Assembly (NCBI RefSeq): GCF_023195835.1
Contig: NZ_CP096199.1
Coordinates: forward strand, 1,612,001 to 1,676,000
Direction of reading: 5' to 3'
DNA length: 64,000 nucleotides
Source of the DNA: Vibrio sinaloensis
GTDB lineage: Bacteria; Pseudomonadota; Gammaproteobacteria; Enterobacterales; Vibrionaceae
The stretch's first letter is position 1. Each line of letters starts with the position of its first letter. Below the pieces are notes generated by a model that made no database searches, was not told the DNA's origin, and worked only from the letters and a program-made list of their open reading frames with translations. Positions 18,362 to 28,147 of the stretch are shown here, piece after piece. A program made the translations under genes and the position numbers.

Positions 18362-18488
18362 TTATAACTTATTGATTTATATAGAGTTGAAAAATTAAGC
18401 TTTCGCAAGCGCAGACTAAGCTGATCAATTTAAGTGCATCACGCACCATGATTACTCTTGGTAAGGGAACTTGCTGGCTGTCGCCGCT

Positions 18489-19244
18489 CTAATCAAACAG
18501 CAACACTGAAGATTGATTAACACGTACTTTAGACACTTGAGTGTTGAAAACCGCAGAGAGGTATTCAGGATTAAGGACATGTTCCGTTGAACCGTAATGC
18601 TGCAACACGCCTTTATCAAGCAATAACACTTTGTCAGCGTGTTTTAGGGTGCGATTGAGATCATGATTTGACATCAATACCGCGATGCCCATGCTCGCGA
18701 CGCGGTCGATGAGTTGATAGAGCAAGCTCTCTTGGCCGATATCAAGCGGGGCAGCAGGTTCATCCAGAACCAATAACTGTGCTTGTGGGTTAAGGGTTGG
18801 CCAAACTTGCAAACAGATAGCGCACAGCCTAACGCGTTGCCACTCACCGCCTGAAAGATGATGAATGGAGCGATGCAACTTGTCCGCGATATCTAGCAGC
18901 TCCGCCAGCTCCGCTACCACCTTCTCTATCTCGACGCGTTGTACCCTTAGCCATGAAGGTAACGACAAAGAAAGGTAGTGCACCACATCGAGATTAAACG
19001 CGGGTCTATCATTCTGACTGAGAAAAGCGCGATATTGAGCCAGCGATTCGACCGAACTCGATGCTACATCCAACGTGCCGATCGATGCTTCGCCTGCAAA
19101 AGGAATCAAGCCAGACAGTGCCGACAACAATGTACTTTTGCCACTGCCGTTTGGACCTATCACATGAATGATCTCTCCCGCTGCCATCTCAAACGAGAGC
19201 GGCAGCAAACGCGATCCGACGCTGATACTGTTAACGCGAATCAT
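18489..19244 (-). CDS. btuD: vitamin B12 ABC transporter ATP-binding protein
   Basis: 251 residues. Walker [12 protein letters not shown] (about 31-41), signature [11 protein letters not shown] (about 128-138), Walker [13 protein letters not shown] (about 158-169) and the H-loop SNHDLNRTL are all intact. It powers cobalamin import with BtuC at the inner membrane. It overlaps the btuC end by 14 bases, and the cob genes lie 4.7 kb away on the same strand. Confidence 0.93.
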   Translation of the reverse strand: MIRVNSISVGSRLLPLSFEMAAGEIIHVIGPNGSGKSTLLSALSGLIPFAGEASIGTLDVASSSVESLAQYRAFLSQNDRPAFNLDVVHYLSLSLPSWLRVQRVEIEKVVAELAELLDIADKLHRSIHHLSGGEWQRVRLCAICLQVWPTLNPQAQLLVLDEPAAPLDIGQESLLYQLIDRVASMGIAVLMSNHDLNRTLKHADKVLLLDKGVLQHYGSTEHVLNPEYLSAVFNTQVSKVRVNQSSVLLFD

Positions 19245-20226
19245 GATTGCTCACCAACATCCAGATAAATACCGGCGCTCCAATGGAGGTGGTCACCACA
19301 CCCAGCGGCAGTTCGGCAGAGTTTAGGGCGGTGCGCGCGACTAAATCAGCCATTACCACTAAAGTTGCGCCTGCCAACGCCGACATCGGCAATAAGTAGC
19401 GATTCTCCGCCCCAAAGGCAAGTCGCAACAAATGAGGAACCACCAGCCCAACAAAGCCAATCACACCGCCAAGCGCTACCGCTCCACCAACTAAAATAGA
19501 GACCGACAAAATCAATTGCCAACGAACCTTGTCAACATCAATACCCAATTGCTTGGCATGCAACTCGCCCATCATCAATCTATCCAACAGAGCACCGCGA
19601 CCACATAACCACAGCAATACCGGAATAAGCGCCAGAGTAAGTAGATGATGATACCAACTCGCCGCGCCGATACTGCCCATCAGCCAGTACATCAGCTGAC
19701 GCAGACTCAGGTCATCGCTGAAATAAAATGCCCAAGTGACTACAGCGCCAGAAAGAATGCCCAGCGCTACCCCAACCAAGAGTAACTTGGTGGTCGTTAG
19801 ACGCATGTTTTTGGCGATCGATACCAACAGCAGAGTAAACAGTAATGAGCCGAGCACAGCGGCGAGCATAAAACCGACCGGAGTCGCAAAGGCAGGAATA
19901 AAGAACAGCACCAATACCATCATCACGCTGGCGCCGCCGGAAATGCCGATAACCCCAGGCTCTGCCAGAACATTGCCAAGCAGCACTTGCAGCACCGCCC
20001 CGGATACGGCGAGTGCCGCTCCAACCGCCATCGCGGCCAACAAGCGAGGTAAACGTAGCTGCACGATCAATTGCTCTTGTAACCCACTGAGCGCTTGAAA
20101 CGGAGAGATAAATATCTCGCCCACCATCAAGTACACACTACTCGTCACCAGCAACAGCAAACTGAAAAACAGTGCAACGCGCGTCCAGCGTTGATGTCTA
20201 CGGTGCAGTAATTGGGTAAAGGCCAT
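19231..20226 (-). CDS. btuC: vitamin B12 ABC transporter permease
   Basis: 331 residues from the ATG at 20226, close to the E. coli length (326). A TTG 21 bases upstream is the alternative start. Neither has a clear ribosome site. About ten membrane helices and the FecCD-family segments [20 protein letters not shown] and [15 protein letters not shown] are present. It pairs with BtuD. The start lies just beyond the astE terminator, so btuCD is probably expressed from read-through or a short promoter there. I see no btuF gene beside it and no cobalamin riboswitch. Confidence 0.92.
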   Translation of the reverse strand: MAFTQLLHRRHQRWTRVALFFSLLLLVTSSVYLMVGEIFISPFQALSGLQEQLIVQLRLPRLLAAMAVGAALAVSGAVLQVLLGNVLAEPGVIGISGGASVMMVLVLFFIPAFATPVGFMLAAVLGSLLFTLLLVSIAKNMRLTTTKLLLVGVALGILSGAVVTWAFYFSDDLSLRQLMYWLMGSIGAASWYHHLLTLALIPVLLWLCGRGALLDRLMMGELHAKQLGIDVDKVRWQLILSVSILVGGAVALGGVIGFVGLVVPHLLRLAFGAENRYLLPMSALAGATLVVMADLVARTALNSAELPLGVVTTSIGAPVFIWMLVSNHDSR

Positions 20227-20254
20227 CGAATAAGGGAGTCTGTACAATAGAAAA

Positions 20255-20280
20255 GTGGCTTAACGATACCGTTAAGCCAC
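20255..20280 (-). terminator. astE: astE intrinsic terminator
   Basis: A perfect 11-bp stem GTGGCTTAACG / CGTTAAGCCAC with a 4-base loop. On the - strand it is followed by TTTTCT. It lies 28 bases after the astE stop and just before btuC. Confidence 0.85.
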
Positions 20281-20308
20281 TAAAATAGAAAGTCATTCGG
20301 TGAGAATC

Positions 20309-21337
20309 TTAATCGTAAACCACTTGTCCGTCTTCATAACGTGTTTTCACAGGGCAAACCATCAACGCAGCACGCTGCCCCACTTCAACATGACGGTTGG
20401 GGAAAACAATCGCTTCACCCTCGTTCTTGGCCATTAACGGCTTGTCGCCATCGTGACCAAATACTTCGCCGTGTTTGAAGGCGGTGAAGTTTTGCACATC
20501 ATCATCAAACAAGAAGTCAAAGTCATCGTGGATACGCACTATGGTGCGGCTAACGCGGTACATGGTCGGCTTCTTCGGTAAATGCTCGGCTTGACTATCA
20601 GCGACAAGATCGCGCAGTGCGAGATCAAACGCGACGAGCTTATCGAGGTCGTTTTCACCGATTTTCGCCACTCGACCCAATTCAATCGTCAAAGCCTGTG
20701 CGGCAAAATTCTCAGCACTGAACCAGCTAAAGGTACTGGATGGCGCATTGGAAAACATCACCGCTTCTAAATGGGCGCTGGCCACAAACTCCATTAGCTC
20801 TTGACTGCGGACTGGATGCCTTACTTTCGGGCTGACAACAAACGAATAATGTTTAGAGAGACGAATCGCACAGTGCAAATCGAGATGCCAACGCAGATGC
20901 TGGGGAGTGCCTTGATAAAAGTCACTGACGATCTGCTTAAGGTTTTGAGCAATCGCCAGCTCTTTCGTCTCTGGATACGCTTTATCATCGAACAGGCGGT
21001 TAAGGTTAGTCTCGATAAAGCGAGTGTGTGCATTGGTCGCTTCTGGGTGAGCGTTAATAAACAGCAAACGGTGCTTGACCGGTTGAAAACCCGATTGGAT
21101 GTCATTGATGATTTTATCGACGATCTCCATCGGGGCGGTCTCGTCGCCATGAATACCGCAAGAAATGATAATGTGTTTACTCTCTTCTGAGAGATGCTCT
21201 GGGACCACTTCAAGTACACCACGTTGGTGTAGAGTAAAGACAGCTCCGCCAGCAACCGTCATTTGACCGGGCGTCATTTCTTGTTCTAAATCTAGGCTGT
21301 CAAAAAGAAAAGATTGGCGAAAGAGGGTTTTCGTCAT
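20309..21337 (-). CDS. astE: succinylglutamate desuccinylase
   Basis: 342 residues. Zinc carboxypeptidase-like aspartoacylase fold: SCGIHGDETAPMEIVDK (His and Glu ligands, about 59-75), the substrate-binding stretch INAHPEATNAHTRFIETNLNR and the third zinc ligand in HLDLHCAIR (about 146-154). It releases succinate and glutamate in the last step of the AST arginine pathway. It stands alone here; the other ast genes are not in the window. A strong terminator follows. Confidence 0.95.
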   Translation of the reverse strand: MTKTLFRQSFLFDSLDLEQEMTPGQMTVAGGAVFTLHQRGVLEVVPEHLSEESKHIIISCGIHGDETAPMEIVDKIINDIQSGFQPVKHRLLFINAHPEATNAHTRFIETNLNRLFDDKAYPETKELAIAQNLKQIVSDFYQGTPQHLRWHLDLHCAIRLSKHYSFVVSPKVRHPVRSQELMEFVASAHLEAVMFSNAPSSTFSWFSAENFAAQALTIELGRVAKIGENDLDKLVAFDLALRDLVADSQAEHLPKKPTMYRVSRTIVRIHDDFDFLFDDDVQNFTAFKHGEVFGHDGDKPLMAKNEGEAIVFPNRHVEVGQRAALMVCPVKTRYEDGQVVYD

Positions 21338-21484
21338 GCGCTACTCCTTTATTGCACAGCGGGTATGTTAATGAATTGTTCAGACAAATTATGTAGAGGG
21401 GATCTCACTTATTAACACGAAATGTGTGCCTCATCGTAATTTATCAATGTGCCACCAAGACTGTGGCGAAGCTCACTGTACAAA

Positions 21485-21508
21485 TTAGCCGAGCAAATGC
21501 TCGGCTAA
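21485..21508 (-). terminator. intrinsic terminator after the M3 peptidase gene
   Basis: A near-perfect inverted repeat TTAGCCGAGC / GCTCGGCTAA with a 4-base loop, followed on the - strand by TTTG. It lies 26 bases beyond the peptidase stop. Confidence 0.65.
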
Positions 21509-21534
21509 AGGATAATATCATGATTTCGCGTTAA

Positions 21535-23325
21535 TTATTCTTGATCTAGCAACATTTCAAACTGATCAATTTTCGCTTTTACATGCTGAATACTTTGCTG
21601 CCAAAACTCTGGCTGAGTCAGATCCATTTCCAAATGCTTGTTCACTACCTCTTCGGCCATCATAGTGCCTGTATCGCGCAATAGTTGAACGTAGTCTGAG
21701 TAAAACTGCTCCCCTTTGCTTTCACGCTGAGCATAGACACCAATACTGAACAAATAGCCAAACAAGTATGGGTAGTTATAAAAGCTGACTTCTGAGATTG
21801 AAAAGTGCAGTTTGCTGGCCCAAAAATAGGGATCGGCCTCAGGCATGGACTCACCATACCACTCTTGCCAAGTCTCCGTCATGAGCTGACACAGCTGCTT
21901 AGGTGCCAGTTCTCCCTCGTTTCGCTGGCGATAGAAACGCTGCTCAAATTCAAAGCGCACTGGAATATTGATCATCAGCGCATAACAGCTAGAGAGCTCT
22001 TCCCATAGCATCTCCAGTTTTTCTTCGCGACTGGCGGCGTGTTCCAGTAGGTAATCGCGAACCACATTTTCTGCAAATATCGACGCTGTTTCGGCTAAGG
22101 TCATTGGGTAACGGGTTTGACACAAGGGCATATCACGCATAATCCAGTTGTGGAATGCATGGCCTAATTCGTGCGCCAATGTCAGTAAGTTAGAGCGGCT
22201 GCCACCCCAAGTCATAAACACTAATGGTGTACGCGTCGCAGCAAATTTGGTGCAGTAGGCACCTAGTCGCCTGTTTTCGCTCGGATTGGCATCAATCCAA
22301 CCATTTTCTACCATGAGTTCGACAAACTGCGCCATCTCTGGGTCGACTTGTGCAAATGCTGCTTTGATGATGTCGATCGCTTCATCAAATGAGTACACCT
22401 TCGGCTCACTATCATTCAAGCTAGGCATACCAGCCAGATGGTTCCAGGGCTTCATTGTATCCAGGCCATGCACCCGTGCCATCAACTGACCCGCTTTTTG
22501 GCCAATGGCGCGATTGGACTTTGCCACTAGCATCATGGTCTCTAAGGTGGCGCTTTCAATCCTGCTCTGATGCAAGCTTGGATCTAGAAAATGGACATCG
22601 CTCAACTTGGAGCGTTTTTGATACTCCGTCAAACGCCAACCGGCCAGAGCGTTAAGGATCGCGGCAAACGACTCTTGATGGGTGTGCATCGCTTGCTGAA
22701 TACCGCGCCAAACGCCCTCTTGCTTATCAAACTCAGTGCCATAAAGCAGACTCGCGGCTTGCGAAAGGCCCAGCTTGGTTTGCTTGTCATCACCGAGTTC
22801 CACCTTAAGCGAGCCGGTAATGTTGTCGTATAAACGGCTCCATGCATCGCGCCCGTCCACTTTCATTGCCGTGAGCAGCTGCTCTTCTGCAACGGACAGT
22901 TTGGTTGGTGCTAATTGACGCAGACACTCAATCTGAAACGCTTGGCCCGATACATCGCCACTTGGATGGTTAAGCACATCTTGAATAAAGCTCTCTGGCG
23001 CCACCGACAGTGTGTTTTCATAAGGAGCAAACGCTTGAGATAGCTCAGATTGCAGTTTTGCCACTCGCCCAATTAGCGCTTTCGCTTGACCATCAGCGGC
23101 ATTAATTGATGCATGACACTGGGCAAAGGTGTTAATGGTAGCGAGCAATTTACCCGCCGCCTCGCGGGTTTGAATCGCATTTTGGGTGACAGACGGCGTA
23201 TCACGATTGTCCACGTGAACACCCAGTGCTTGGATGCACTGTTTAATCAAATCGATATCTTGCTCAATCCTCTCATCGCTAACATCTAAGTAAGCGATGG
23301 ATAAGTCCCAACTCGGTGCGGTCAT
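21535..23325 (-). CDS. M3-family oligoendopeptidase (PepF-like)
   Basis: 596 residues. The zinc site is HELGHAFHNW (about 387-396) with the downstream Glu ligand in PMTLAETASIFAE (about 406-418), as in the M3 thimet/oligoendopeptidase family. There is no signal peptide, so it acts in the cytosol on short peptides. The C-terminal YNYPYLFGYLFSIGVYAQRE region is typical of PepF clade members. cobC lies 13 bases upstream on the same strand, so this gene may be the tail of the cob transcript. Confidence 0.9.
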   Translation of the reverse strand: MTAPSWDLSIAYLDVSDERIEQDIDLIKQCIQALGVHVDNRDTPSVTQNAIQTREAAGKLLATINTFAQCHASINAADGQAKALIGRVAKLQSELSQAFAPYENTLSVAPESFIQDVLNHPSGDVSGQAFQIECLRQLAPTKLSVAEEQLLTAMKVDGRDAWSRLYDNITGSLKVELGDDKQTKLGLSQAASLLYGTEFDKQEGVWRGIQQAMHTHQESFAAILNALAGWRLTEYQKRSKLSDVHFLDPSLHQSRIESATLETMMLVAKSNRAIGQKAGQLMARVHGLDTMKPWNHLAGMPSLNDSEPKVYSFDEAIDIIKAAFAQVDPEMAQFVELMVENGWIDANPSENRRLGAYCTKFAATRTPLVFMTWGGSRSNLLTLAHELGHAFHNWIMRDMPLCQTRYPMTLAETASIFAENVVRDYLLEHAASREEKLEMLWEELSSCYALMINIPVRFEFEQRFYRQRNEGELAPKQLCQLMTETWQEWYGESMPEADPYFWASKLHFSISEVSFYNYPYLFGYLFSIGVYAQRESKGEQFYSDYVQLLRDTGTMMAEEVVNKHLEMDLTQPEFWQQSIQHVKAKIDQFEMLLDQE

Positions 23326-23338
23326 AATTTGTCCTTTG

Positions 23339-23953
23339 CTATATAGCGAGTGGTTTGCCTATACAGCACACCCGAAAGTAGTGCTGATCAGCCAAACTGA
23401 TTTGAATATGGGTGATACTTTGATGGCCGATAGCTAACGATGAATACAGCAACGGATTTTGCCAGTCTAACTTCAATACGTGGGCCAGTATCATTCTGAT
23501 CGTCCCGCCGTGGCAGACGATCAAGGTATCTTGTTCATTTTGCTCTATCAAGGCTTGCCATTGCTTACTGACTCGCTGATAGAAACTCTCAAGGCTATCT
23601 GCTTGAGGTAAGGTATTGCTGGCAGGCGCTTGCCAAAACGCCTCCAACTGGGGCCACTCTTGCTGCAACTGGGCAAAAGGCACCCCATCAAACTTGCCAA
23701 ACGCCATCTCTTGCCAATTGGACACAACATCAAGCGGAATGTGCGGCTGAGCGTGATGTAACGTCTGCGCCAATTGATGGCAGCGACTCAATGGTGAGGT
23801 TTGAATTCGCTGGTAGTGGAGAGCCTGCGCCTGGAGCGCTTGAGCGATTTTAGCTTGAGTCGCAGCAGCTACCTCGACATCGCTGCGACCATACAAAGCC
23901 GGTTCACCAACGGTTTTACCGTGACGCAGCAAATAGATGTTCCACGTTTTCAC
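23339..23953 (-). CDS. cobC: histidine phosphatase, likely alpha-ribazole phosphatase
   Basis: 204 residues. The phosphoglycerate-mutase-fold phosphohistidine motif LLRHGKTVGEPALYGRSD (about 8-25) and the second catalytic His in VCHGGTIRMILAH (about 147-159) are present. In this context it should dephosphorylate alpha-ribazole-5'-phosphate or adenosylcobalamin-5'-phosphate at the end of nucleotide-loop assembly. It is 1 base from cobU and in the order T-S-U-C, which supports the role beyond the general fold. Confidence 0.85.
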   Translation of the reverse strand: MKTWNIYLLRHGKTVGEPALYGRSDVEVAAATQAKIAQALQAQALHYQRIQTSPLSRCHQLAQTLHHAQPHIPLDVVSNWQEMAFGKFDGVPFAQLQQEWPQLEAFWQAPASNTLPQADSLESFYQRVSKQWQALIEQNEQDTLIVCHGGTIRMILAHVLKLDWQNPLLYSSLAIGHQSITHIQISLADQHYFRVCCIGKPLAI

Positions 23954-23954
23954 C

Positions 23955-24488
23955 TTAGCCCCCTTTGAGTATCAGAGGTAGGCCTGCACTGACCAAAGTG
24001 ACCTTATTTGCAACTCTGGCCACCGCTTGATTCATCCAACCTGCATGGTCGACAAAAACACGAGACACTTCGCCCAGCGGCACGACGCCCATGCCGACTT
24101 CGTTCGATACCAATACAATACGCGCAGAGCTCGTTTGCAAAGCCTCGACTAGCTTGTTCACTTCTACCTCAATTTCAGTGGCATCAAGTGACTCGCCTTG
24201 AAAGTAGATGATGTTGTTGAGCCATAGAGTCAGGCAGTCAACTAAGACCACATCCTGCGAGCCAAATTGGGCAATGGTTTCGACCAGATTTCTCGGACAT
24301 TCGTGTTCAATCCACTCGGTGTCTCGGGATTGCTGATGGCGCTCGATTCGTTTTTCCATTTCACTATCAAAGGCCATTGCGGTCGCAACATAGTGTTTGC
24401 TACGCCCCGGACTCAGTTGCTGCACCTCGGCTTCTGCGCGGCTTGATTTACCCGAGCGGGCACCACCTAAAATCAGATGAATACTCAT
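23955..24488 (-). CDS. cobU: adenosylcobinamide kinase / adenosylcobinamide-phosphate guanylyltransferase
   Basis: 177 residues. P-loop [17 protein letters not shown] (about 5-21) and the guanylylation region with [14 protein letters not shown] (about 54-67). [13 protein letters not shown] (about 82-94) is diagnostic for CobU. It makes adenosylcobinamide-GDP for CobS. It overlaps cobS by 4 bases. Confidence 0.95.
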   Translation of the reverse strand: MSIHLILGGARSGKSSRAEAEVQQLSPGRSKHYVATAMAFDSEMEKRIERHQQSRDTEWIEHECPRNLVETIAQFGSQDVVLVDCLTLWLNNIIYFQGESLDATEIEVEVNKLVEALQTSSARIVLVSNEVGMGVVPLGEVSRVFVDHAGWMNQAVARVANKVTLVSAGLPLILKGG

Positions 24489-25252
24489 AGTGAATGGGCC
24501 CCAAGGGCAATCAGTAGCAAATAGATAAGCAGCTCAGCCAGTTGCTGCGCTGCGCCGAGGCAGTCCCCGGTAAAGCCGCCAATACGCTTCAACAGCCAGT
24601 GCTTAAAGCCATAGCGAAACAGCACTAACACCCCGACGATGAGTAAAGTTGTCGACAATGGCAGCAGCAAGCACGGCAATAACCCGCTCAACAGTAAAAT
24701 GGCCAGTTCCTGCGTCGACTGACGCTCGGCCAGCGGTTTGCTTTTACTGGCATCGCTATCGCTAACATAGGGCATATCATAAATGAGTGATGCGGCCACA
24801 GCACGGCTTAAGGTATAGCCAATCACGATCAACAGCCAAAATTGTGGCTCAGCCGCCATTTCATTGAGTAATAGAAACTTACCTAGCAGGGCCATGATCA
24901 GTGCGCTGGCTCCGTAGGTGCCGATGCGACTGTCTTTCATGATACTCAGTCGCTTCTCTACGCTCATTCCACCGCCGATACCGTCTGCCATATCGGTCAA
25001 GCCATCTTCATGAAATGCCCCTGTGAGCAACAAGCTCCAAGCCATCATCACAAACAGAGCAATATTGAGCGGTAACAGCAGCGATGCGACGTAAAAGACC
25101 AGTGCGCATAGCAGACCAAGCAACATTCCCACCAACGCAAAGTAACGTCCCGCTTGATTCATACGCTCTGCGCTGTAAGGGGTCGATGCTGGAACGGGAA
25201 TGCGAGAGAAAAAACTCAATGCCAGCAGAAATAATTCAATCTGATATTTCAT
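24485..25252 (-). CDS. cobS: adenosylcobinamide-GDP ribazoletransferase (cobalamin synthase)
   Basis: 255 residues from the ATG at 25252. A TTG 12 bases upstream is in frame and overlaps the cobT stop. Motifs [12 protein letters not shown] (about 6-17), [18 protein letters not shown] (about 78-95, the metal-binding DGxxD-like site) and [16 protein letters not shown] (about 225-240) are intact. It is an integral inner-membrane protein with about seven helices. It joins adenosylcobinamide-GDP to alpha-ribazole. Confidence 0.95.
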   Translation of the reverse strand: MKYQIELFLLALSFFSRIPVPASTPYSAERMNQAGRYFALVGMLLGLLCALVFYVASLLLPLNIALFVMMAWSLLLTGAFHEDGLTDMADGIGGGMSVEKRLSIMKDSRIGTYGASALIMALLGKFLLLNEMAAEPQFWLLIVIGYTLSRAVAASLIYDMPYVSDSDASKSKPLAERQSTQELAILLLSGLLPCLLLPLSTTLLIVGVLVLFRYGFKHWLLKRIGGFTGDCLGAAQQLAELLIYLLLIALGAHSL

Positions 25253-25260
25253 GTCGCGCG

Positions 25261-26295
25261 TCAATCAACGGTGACACCAGCTTGTTCAAAGCTAGCCATA
25301 TTGTTGTAGAACTCTGCGGCGCAGCGAATCAGCGGCACGGCTAATACCGCGCCAGTTCCCTCGCCTAAACGCAGCGAAAGATCGAGTAACGGCTCTGCTT
25401 GCAAAGCTTCGAGTAAGTATTTATGCCCAGCTTCGTGAGATTGATGAGCAAATAACATCACATCTCGACAGCTTGGCTCAATCAGCGTGGCCACATACGC
25501 CGCCGCAGTGGCAATAAAGCCATCGACGATTACAGGTGTATTGGTCTCACCGGCGGCAAGAAAACCGCCCACCATCTGCACGATTTCGAACCCGCCGACT
25601 TGCGCTAACACTTGCTTAGCAGACAGCTCTTGGCAACGAGCCACCGCTTTGGCAATCAGCTCAGTTTTGAGTGCCAACTGCTCGTCGCTGATGCCCGTTC
25701 CTCGGCCAACGCATTCGCTCACGGTTCTATTCGATAGCGCAGCAAGCAAGGCAGAGGCGCTACTGGTATTGCCAATGCCCATTTCACCAAACATCACCAG
25801 ATTTGAACCCTCAGCAATGATGCGTTTCACCAGTTCACGACCGAGTTCAATGCCCTGTTCAACCTGCTGGTCGCTCATCGCAGCCGATAGGGAGAGATCT
25901 GCGGTTCTATCACCCAAGCGCTGAACAATCAAATCCGGGTGTGCCTGTTCGACAGGGAGCAAAATACCGCAATCGACCACTTTTAGCTGGACCTGATTAG
26001 CGCGACAAAAGCAGTTAATCGCCGCACCTCCGGCAAGAAAGTTCAACACCATTTGTTGAGTCACCGCACTCGGTGCAATACTTATCCCTTGCTCAGCGAT
26101 ACCATGATCCCCTGCAAACACAATGGCAGTGGGATGGTTTAGCTCAATCTTAGTGACAGCGTCACTTTGATTAATGCTTTGAATCAAAGCAAGTTGGTGT
26201 GCCACATGTTCAAGTTGACCCAGCGCACCTGCTGGTTTGGTTTTATTGTTGATTTGATGCCAAATGGCATCGGAGAAGTGTTGTGGTAGCATCAT
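25261..26295 (-). CDS. cobT: nicotinate-nucleotide--dimethylbenzimidazole phosphoribosyltransferase
   Basis: 344 residues. Conserved stretches: [20 protein letters not shown] (about 59-78), [17 protein letters not shown] and [16 protein letters not shown] with the catalytic Glu (near residue 315). It activates the lower-ligand base as alpha-ribazole-5'-phosphate. It lies immediately before cobS, and 0 bases separate it from the flavin-reductase-like gene, so all five genes look like one operon. No de novo corrin ring genes are visible, which suggests salvage of cobinamide. Confidence 0.96.
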   Translation of the reverse strand: MMLPQHFSDAIWHQINNKTKPAGALGQLEHVAHQLALIQSINQSDAVTKIELNHPTAIVFAGDHGIAEQGISIAPSAVTQQMVLNFLAGGAAINCFCRANQVQLKVVDCGILLPVEQAHPDLIVQRLGDRTADLSLSAAMSDQQVEQGIELGRELVKRIIAEGSNLVMFGEMGIGNTSSASALLAALSNRTVSECVGRGTGISDEQLALKTELIAKAVARCQELSAKQVLAQVGGFEIVQMVGGFLAAGETNTPVIVDGFIATAAAYVATLIEPSCRDVMLFAHQSHEAGHKYLLEALQAEPLLDLSLRLGEGTGAVLAVPLIRCAAEFYNNMASFEQAGVTVD

Positions 26296-26907
26296 TTATT
26301 CTGGCCGTGCGACTGAGAAAACTTGGTCTAAAGTGGCGTATTGACTGCCCCCCAGACGAGAGAGTGGGTTCACTTTTAAGGCTTCAACCACCAAGCGGTC
26401 GCTTCTATCGCCCAGCACCGCATCGTCAAGATAGACAGTTTCAATTTCGGCGAAGATGAGGCTTTGAGGCGTCGCCCCAATCTCCTTTACTTCGTGCAGC
26501 TTGCAGCCAAAAGCAATGGGGCAGTCTTTAACGCGGGGCAGTTCAAAACCCTCAAAATCGACAAGCTCAAGTTCAGCGGCCTCAACTTCCGATTCACCAT
26601 GGTCAAGCGTTGCCGCGGTCTGGGTCACCGACTCGGCCATCGATTGCTGAGCGATATGCACCACTAAACGACCGGTTTCGAGCACGTTTCGCGTCGTGTC
26701 TTTCACCTCGCCAGAGGGCTTTTTCCCCACCGAAAACATCAATAAAGGAGGATTGCTGGCGATCGGAGTAAAATAGGAAAACGGCGCTAGATTATAATTT
26801 CCTTGCTCTGAGTCAGTGAGCACCCAAGCAATCGGGCGCGGGATGATGGTTTGCGTCATCAAGTGATAAATCTGGGTCGGAGCCAGTGTACTCAACTCAA
26901 TATTCAT
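26296..26907 (-). CDS. flavin reductase-like (FMN-binding split barrel) protein
   Basis: 203 residues. TIIPRPIAWVLTDSEQGNYNLAPFSYFTPI (about 20-49) and KDTTRNVLETGRLVVHI (about 69-85) are hallmarks of the flavin_reduct/DIM6 family, which binds FMN as a dimer. It is the first gene of the cobTSUC cluster, abutting cobT. That position suggests reduction of the corrinoid cobalt or supply of reduced flavin for adenosylation, but this is inference. AGGAGG lies just upstream of the ATG. Confidence 0.8.
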   Translation of the reverse strand: MNIELSTLAPTQIYHLMTQTIIPRPIAWVLTDSEQGNYNLAPFSYFTPIASNPPLLMFSVGKKPSGEVKDTTRNVLETGRLVVHIAQQSMAESVTQTAATLDHGESEVEAAELELVDFEGFELPRVKDCPIAFGCKLHEVKEIGATPQSLIFAEIETVYLDDAVLGDRSDRLVVEALKVNPLSRLGGSQYATLDQVFSVARPE

Positions 26908-27144
26908 GATTCCTCCTGTCTATGACATCCTTTTGCTCGAGTGTAACGTGAAATCAGCGACTTATCACCACTCACTTTCTCAGCGTTTGATTCAATTTAC
27001 CTATCAAATTGCGTCCAGAATTGAAATATGTGCCGATTTGTTCGTATATTTACTTGAGGGAGAACGTATATAACGGCACAAACCGTGCATTCATTTTTAT
27101 CGCAAGACTGTTTTCTTCCCATTTGATTCGTGCAAGGAGGTTGT
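26908..27144. other. divergent promoter region, cob operon and small ORF
   Basis: 237 bases between the flavin-reductase gene (leftward) and the 28-codon ORF (rightward). I looked for a cobalamin riboswitch on the - strand and saw no B12 box or the required long structured leader. TATAAC at 27069-27074 could be a -10 element for the small ORF. Confidence 0.35.
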
Positions 27145-27231
27145 ATGTTTGCCAATCAAAAATCACAAAAGCAAAAACAGAATAAACCACAACAACGAGA
27201 GCAAAAAAAAGTGCCGCTCTCATTAACCTAG
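27145..27231 (+). CDS. 28-residue small basic/glutamine-rich protein candidate
   Basis: ATG at 27145 is preceded by an almost ideal ribosome site, AAGGAGG (27134-27140), at 4-base spacing. The 28 codons are rich in Gln and Lys (MFANQKSQKQKQNKPQQREQ then KKVPLSLT) with no hydrophobic segment. A 10-bp hairpin follows 8 bases after the stop. The ribosome site and hairpin together argue for a translated small gene. I do not recognise a family. Confidence 0.5.
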   Translation: MFANQKSQKQKQNKPQQREQKKVPLSLT

Positions 27232-27239
27232 TCGAGGAA

Positions 27240-27265
27240 CAGACCTCGCCACCACGCGAGGTCTG
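27240..27265 (+). terminator. hairpin after small ORF
   Basis: A 10-bp perfect stem CAGACCTCGC / GCGAGGTCTG with loop CACCAC, starting 8 bases after the small ORF stop. No T run follows, so it may stabilise the RNA or act as a factor-dependent terminator. Confidence 0.55.
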
Positions 27266-27399
27266 CAGTCTGCCACTAGATTGTACTTAATTTGAGCTTT
27301 CTCAACGTCCTACATCCTCACCTCTGCTATTCTCGTGTCACATTGCAAACATTGAGTTTGCTGTGCGCCTTGTTTAACTAAACGGCGCGCTAACTTTGG

Positions 27400-28110
27400 A
27401 TGATTTCCCGTAAGGACACGCCCTTGACGACTTCAAGAGATTTTTGCGTTATTGCCGCTGGTTGTACTGGCCTCATCGGAAACGAACTCATTAAACAGTT
27501 GCTTGATCAAGACCCGGTCACCCGCATCTATGCCTTAAGTCGACGCGAGCTGCCTTTTTTCCACTCTAAACTCAATGTCATCCAGCACCCTCAATTGCGA
27601 GTACAGCAGTGGCAAGAAGATGATCCTCGACCCGAATACGGGTTTATCTGCTTAGGCACCACGCTAAAACAGGCCGGATCAAAACAAGCGCTTGAGAAAG
27701 TAGACTTTGAGTTGGTGTGTGAAGTGGCCCAAGAGATGAAACTGCTGGGGGTGAAACGATTGGCGGTGGTCTCTAGTTATGGCGCTTCGACACGTTCGCT
27801 GTCGCACTACTTGCGCTGTAAAGGACGCATGGAATTGGCAATAGAACGTCTAGATTTCGAAACCGTCGTGTTTGCTCGCCCCGGTCCACTCAAAGGGCTG
27901 CGAGAAAAACCAAGACGTGATGAGAGCGTTGTCCAAGCCATTGCCACACTGTTTCGACCAATAATGATAGGGCCTTTAGCGAATCTACTCCCTATCGATG
28001 CCACAGATGTCGCGTTAGCAATGCAGTATCAGTTGTTCGGTCCCTCAAACAGATCTCACTGCGTACTCAACGCGCGTGCGATGAGGGCGCTGCTCGCTCA
28101 ATACCGCTAA
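27400..28110 (+). CDS. atypical SDR, NAD(P)-binding protein (TIP30/YbjT-like)
   Basis: 236 residues. The Rossmann motif is VIAAGCTGLIGNELIKQLL (about 17-35), followed by IYALSRREL, the mid-strand FICLGTTLKQAGSKQALEKVD and VVSSYGASTRSLSHYLRCKGRME with a YxxxK-like pair. This matches the HTATIP2/oxidoreductase group of atypical SDRs. The substrate is unknown. A possible earlier start cannot be excluded. It is convergent with the outer-membrane gene. Confidence 0.78.
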   Translation: MISRKDTPLTTSRDFCVIAAGCTGLIGNELIKQLLDQDPVTRIYALSRRELPFFHSKLNVIQHPQLRVQQWQEDDPRPEYGFICLGTTLKQAGSKQALEKVDFELVCEVAQEMKLLGVKRLAVVSSYGASTRSLSHYLRCKGRMELAIERLDFETVVFARPGPLKGLREKPRRDESVVQAIATLFRPIMIGPLANLLPIDATDVALAMQYQLFGPSNRSHCVLNARAMRALLAQYR

Positions 28111-28116
28111 GCTTGG

Positions 28117-28143
28117 GTTGCCAACCGTCCTTGGTTTGGCAAT
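28117..28143. terminator. imperfect hairpin between convergent SDR and OMP genes
   Basis: TTGCCAACC can pair with GGTTTGGCAA with one bulge. It is placed between two convergent stops. There is no long T run, so the terminator call is tentative. Confidence 0.4.
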
Positions 28144-28147
28144 GGAG

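Noticed and set aside
26908..27144. Cobalamin riboswitch upstream of the cob operon or btuC
   Set aside because: No B12-box-like sequence or long structured leader was found on the minus strand before the flavin-reductase gene or before btuC.
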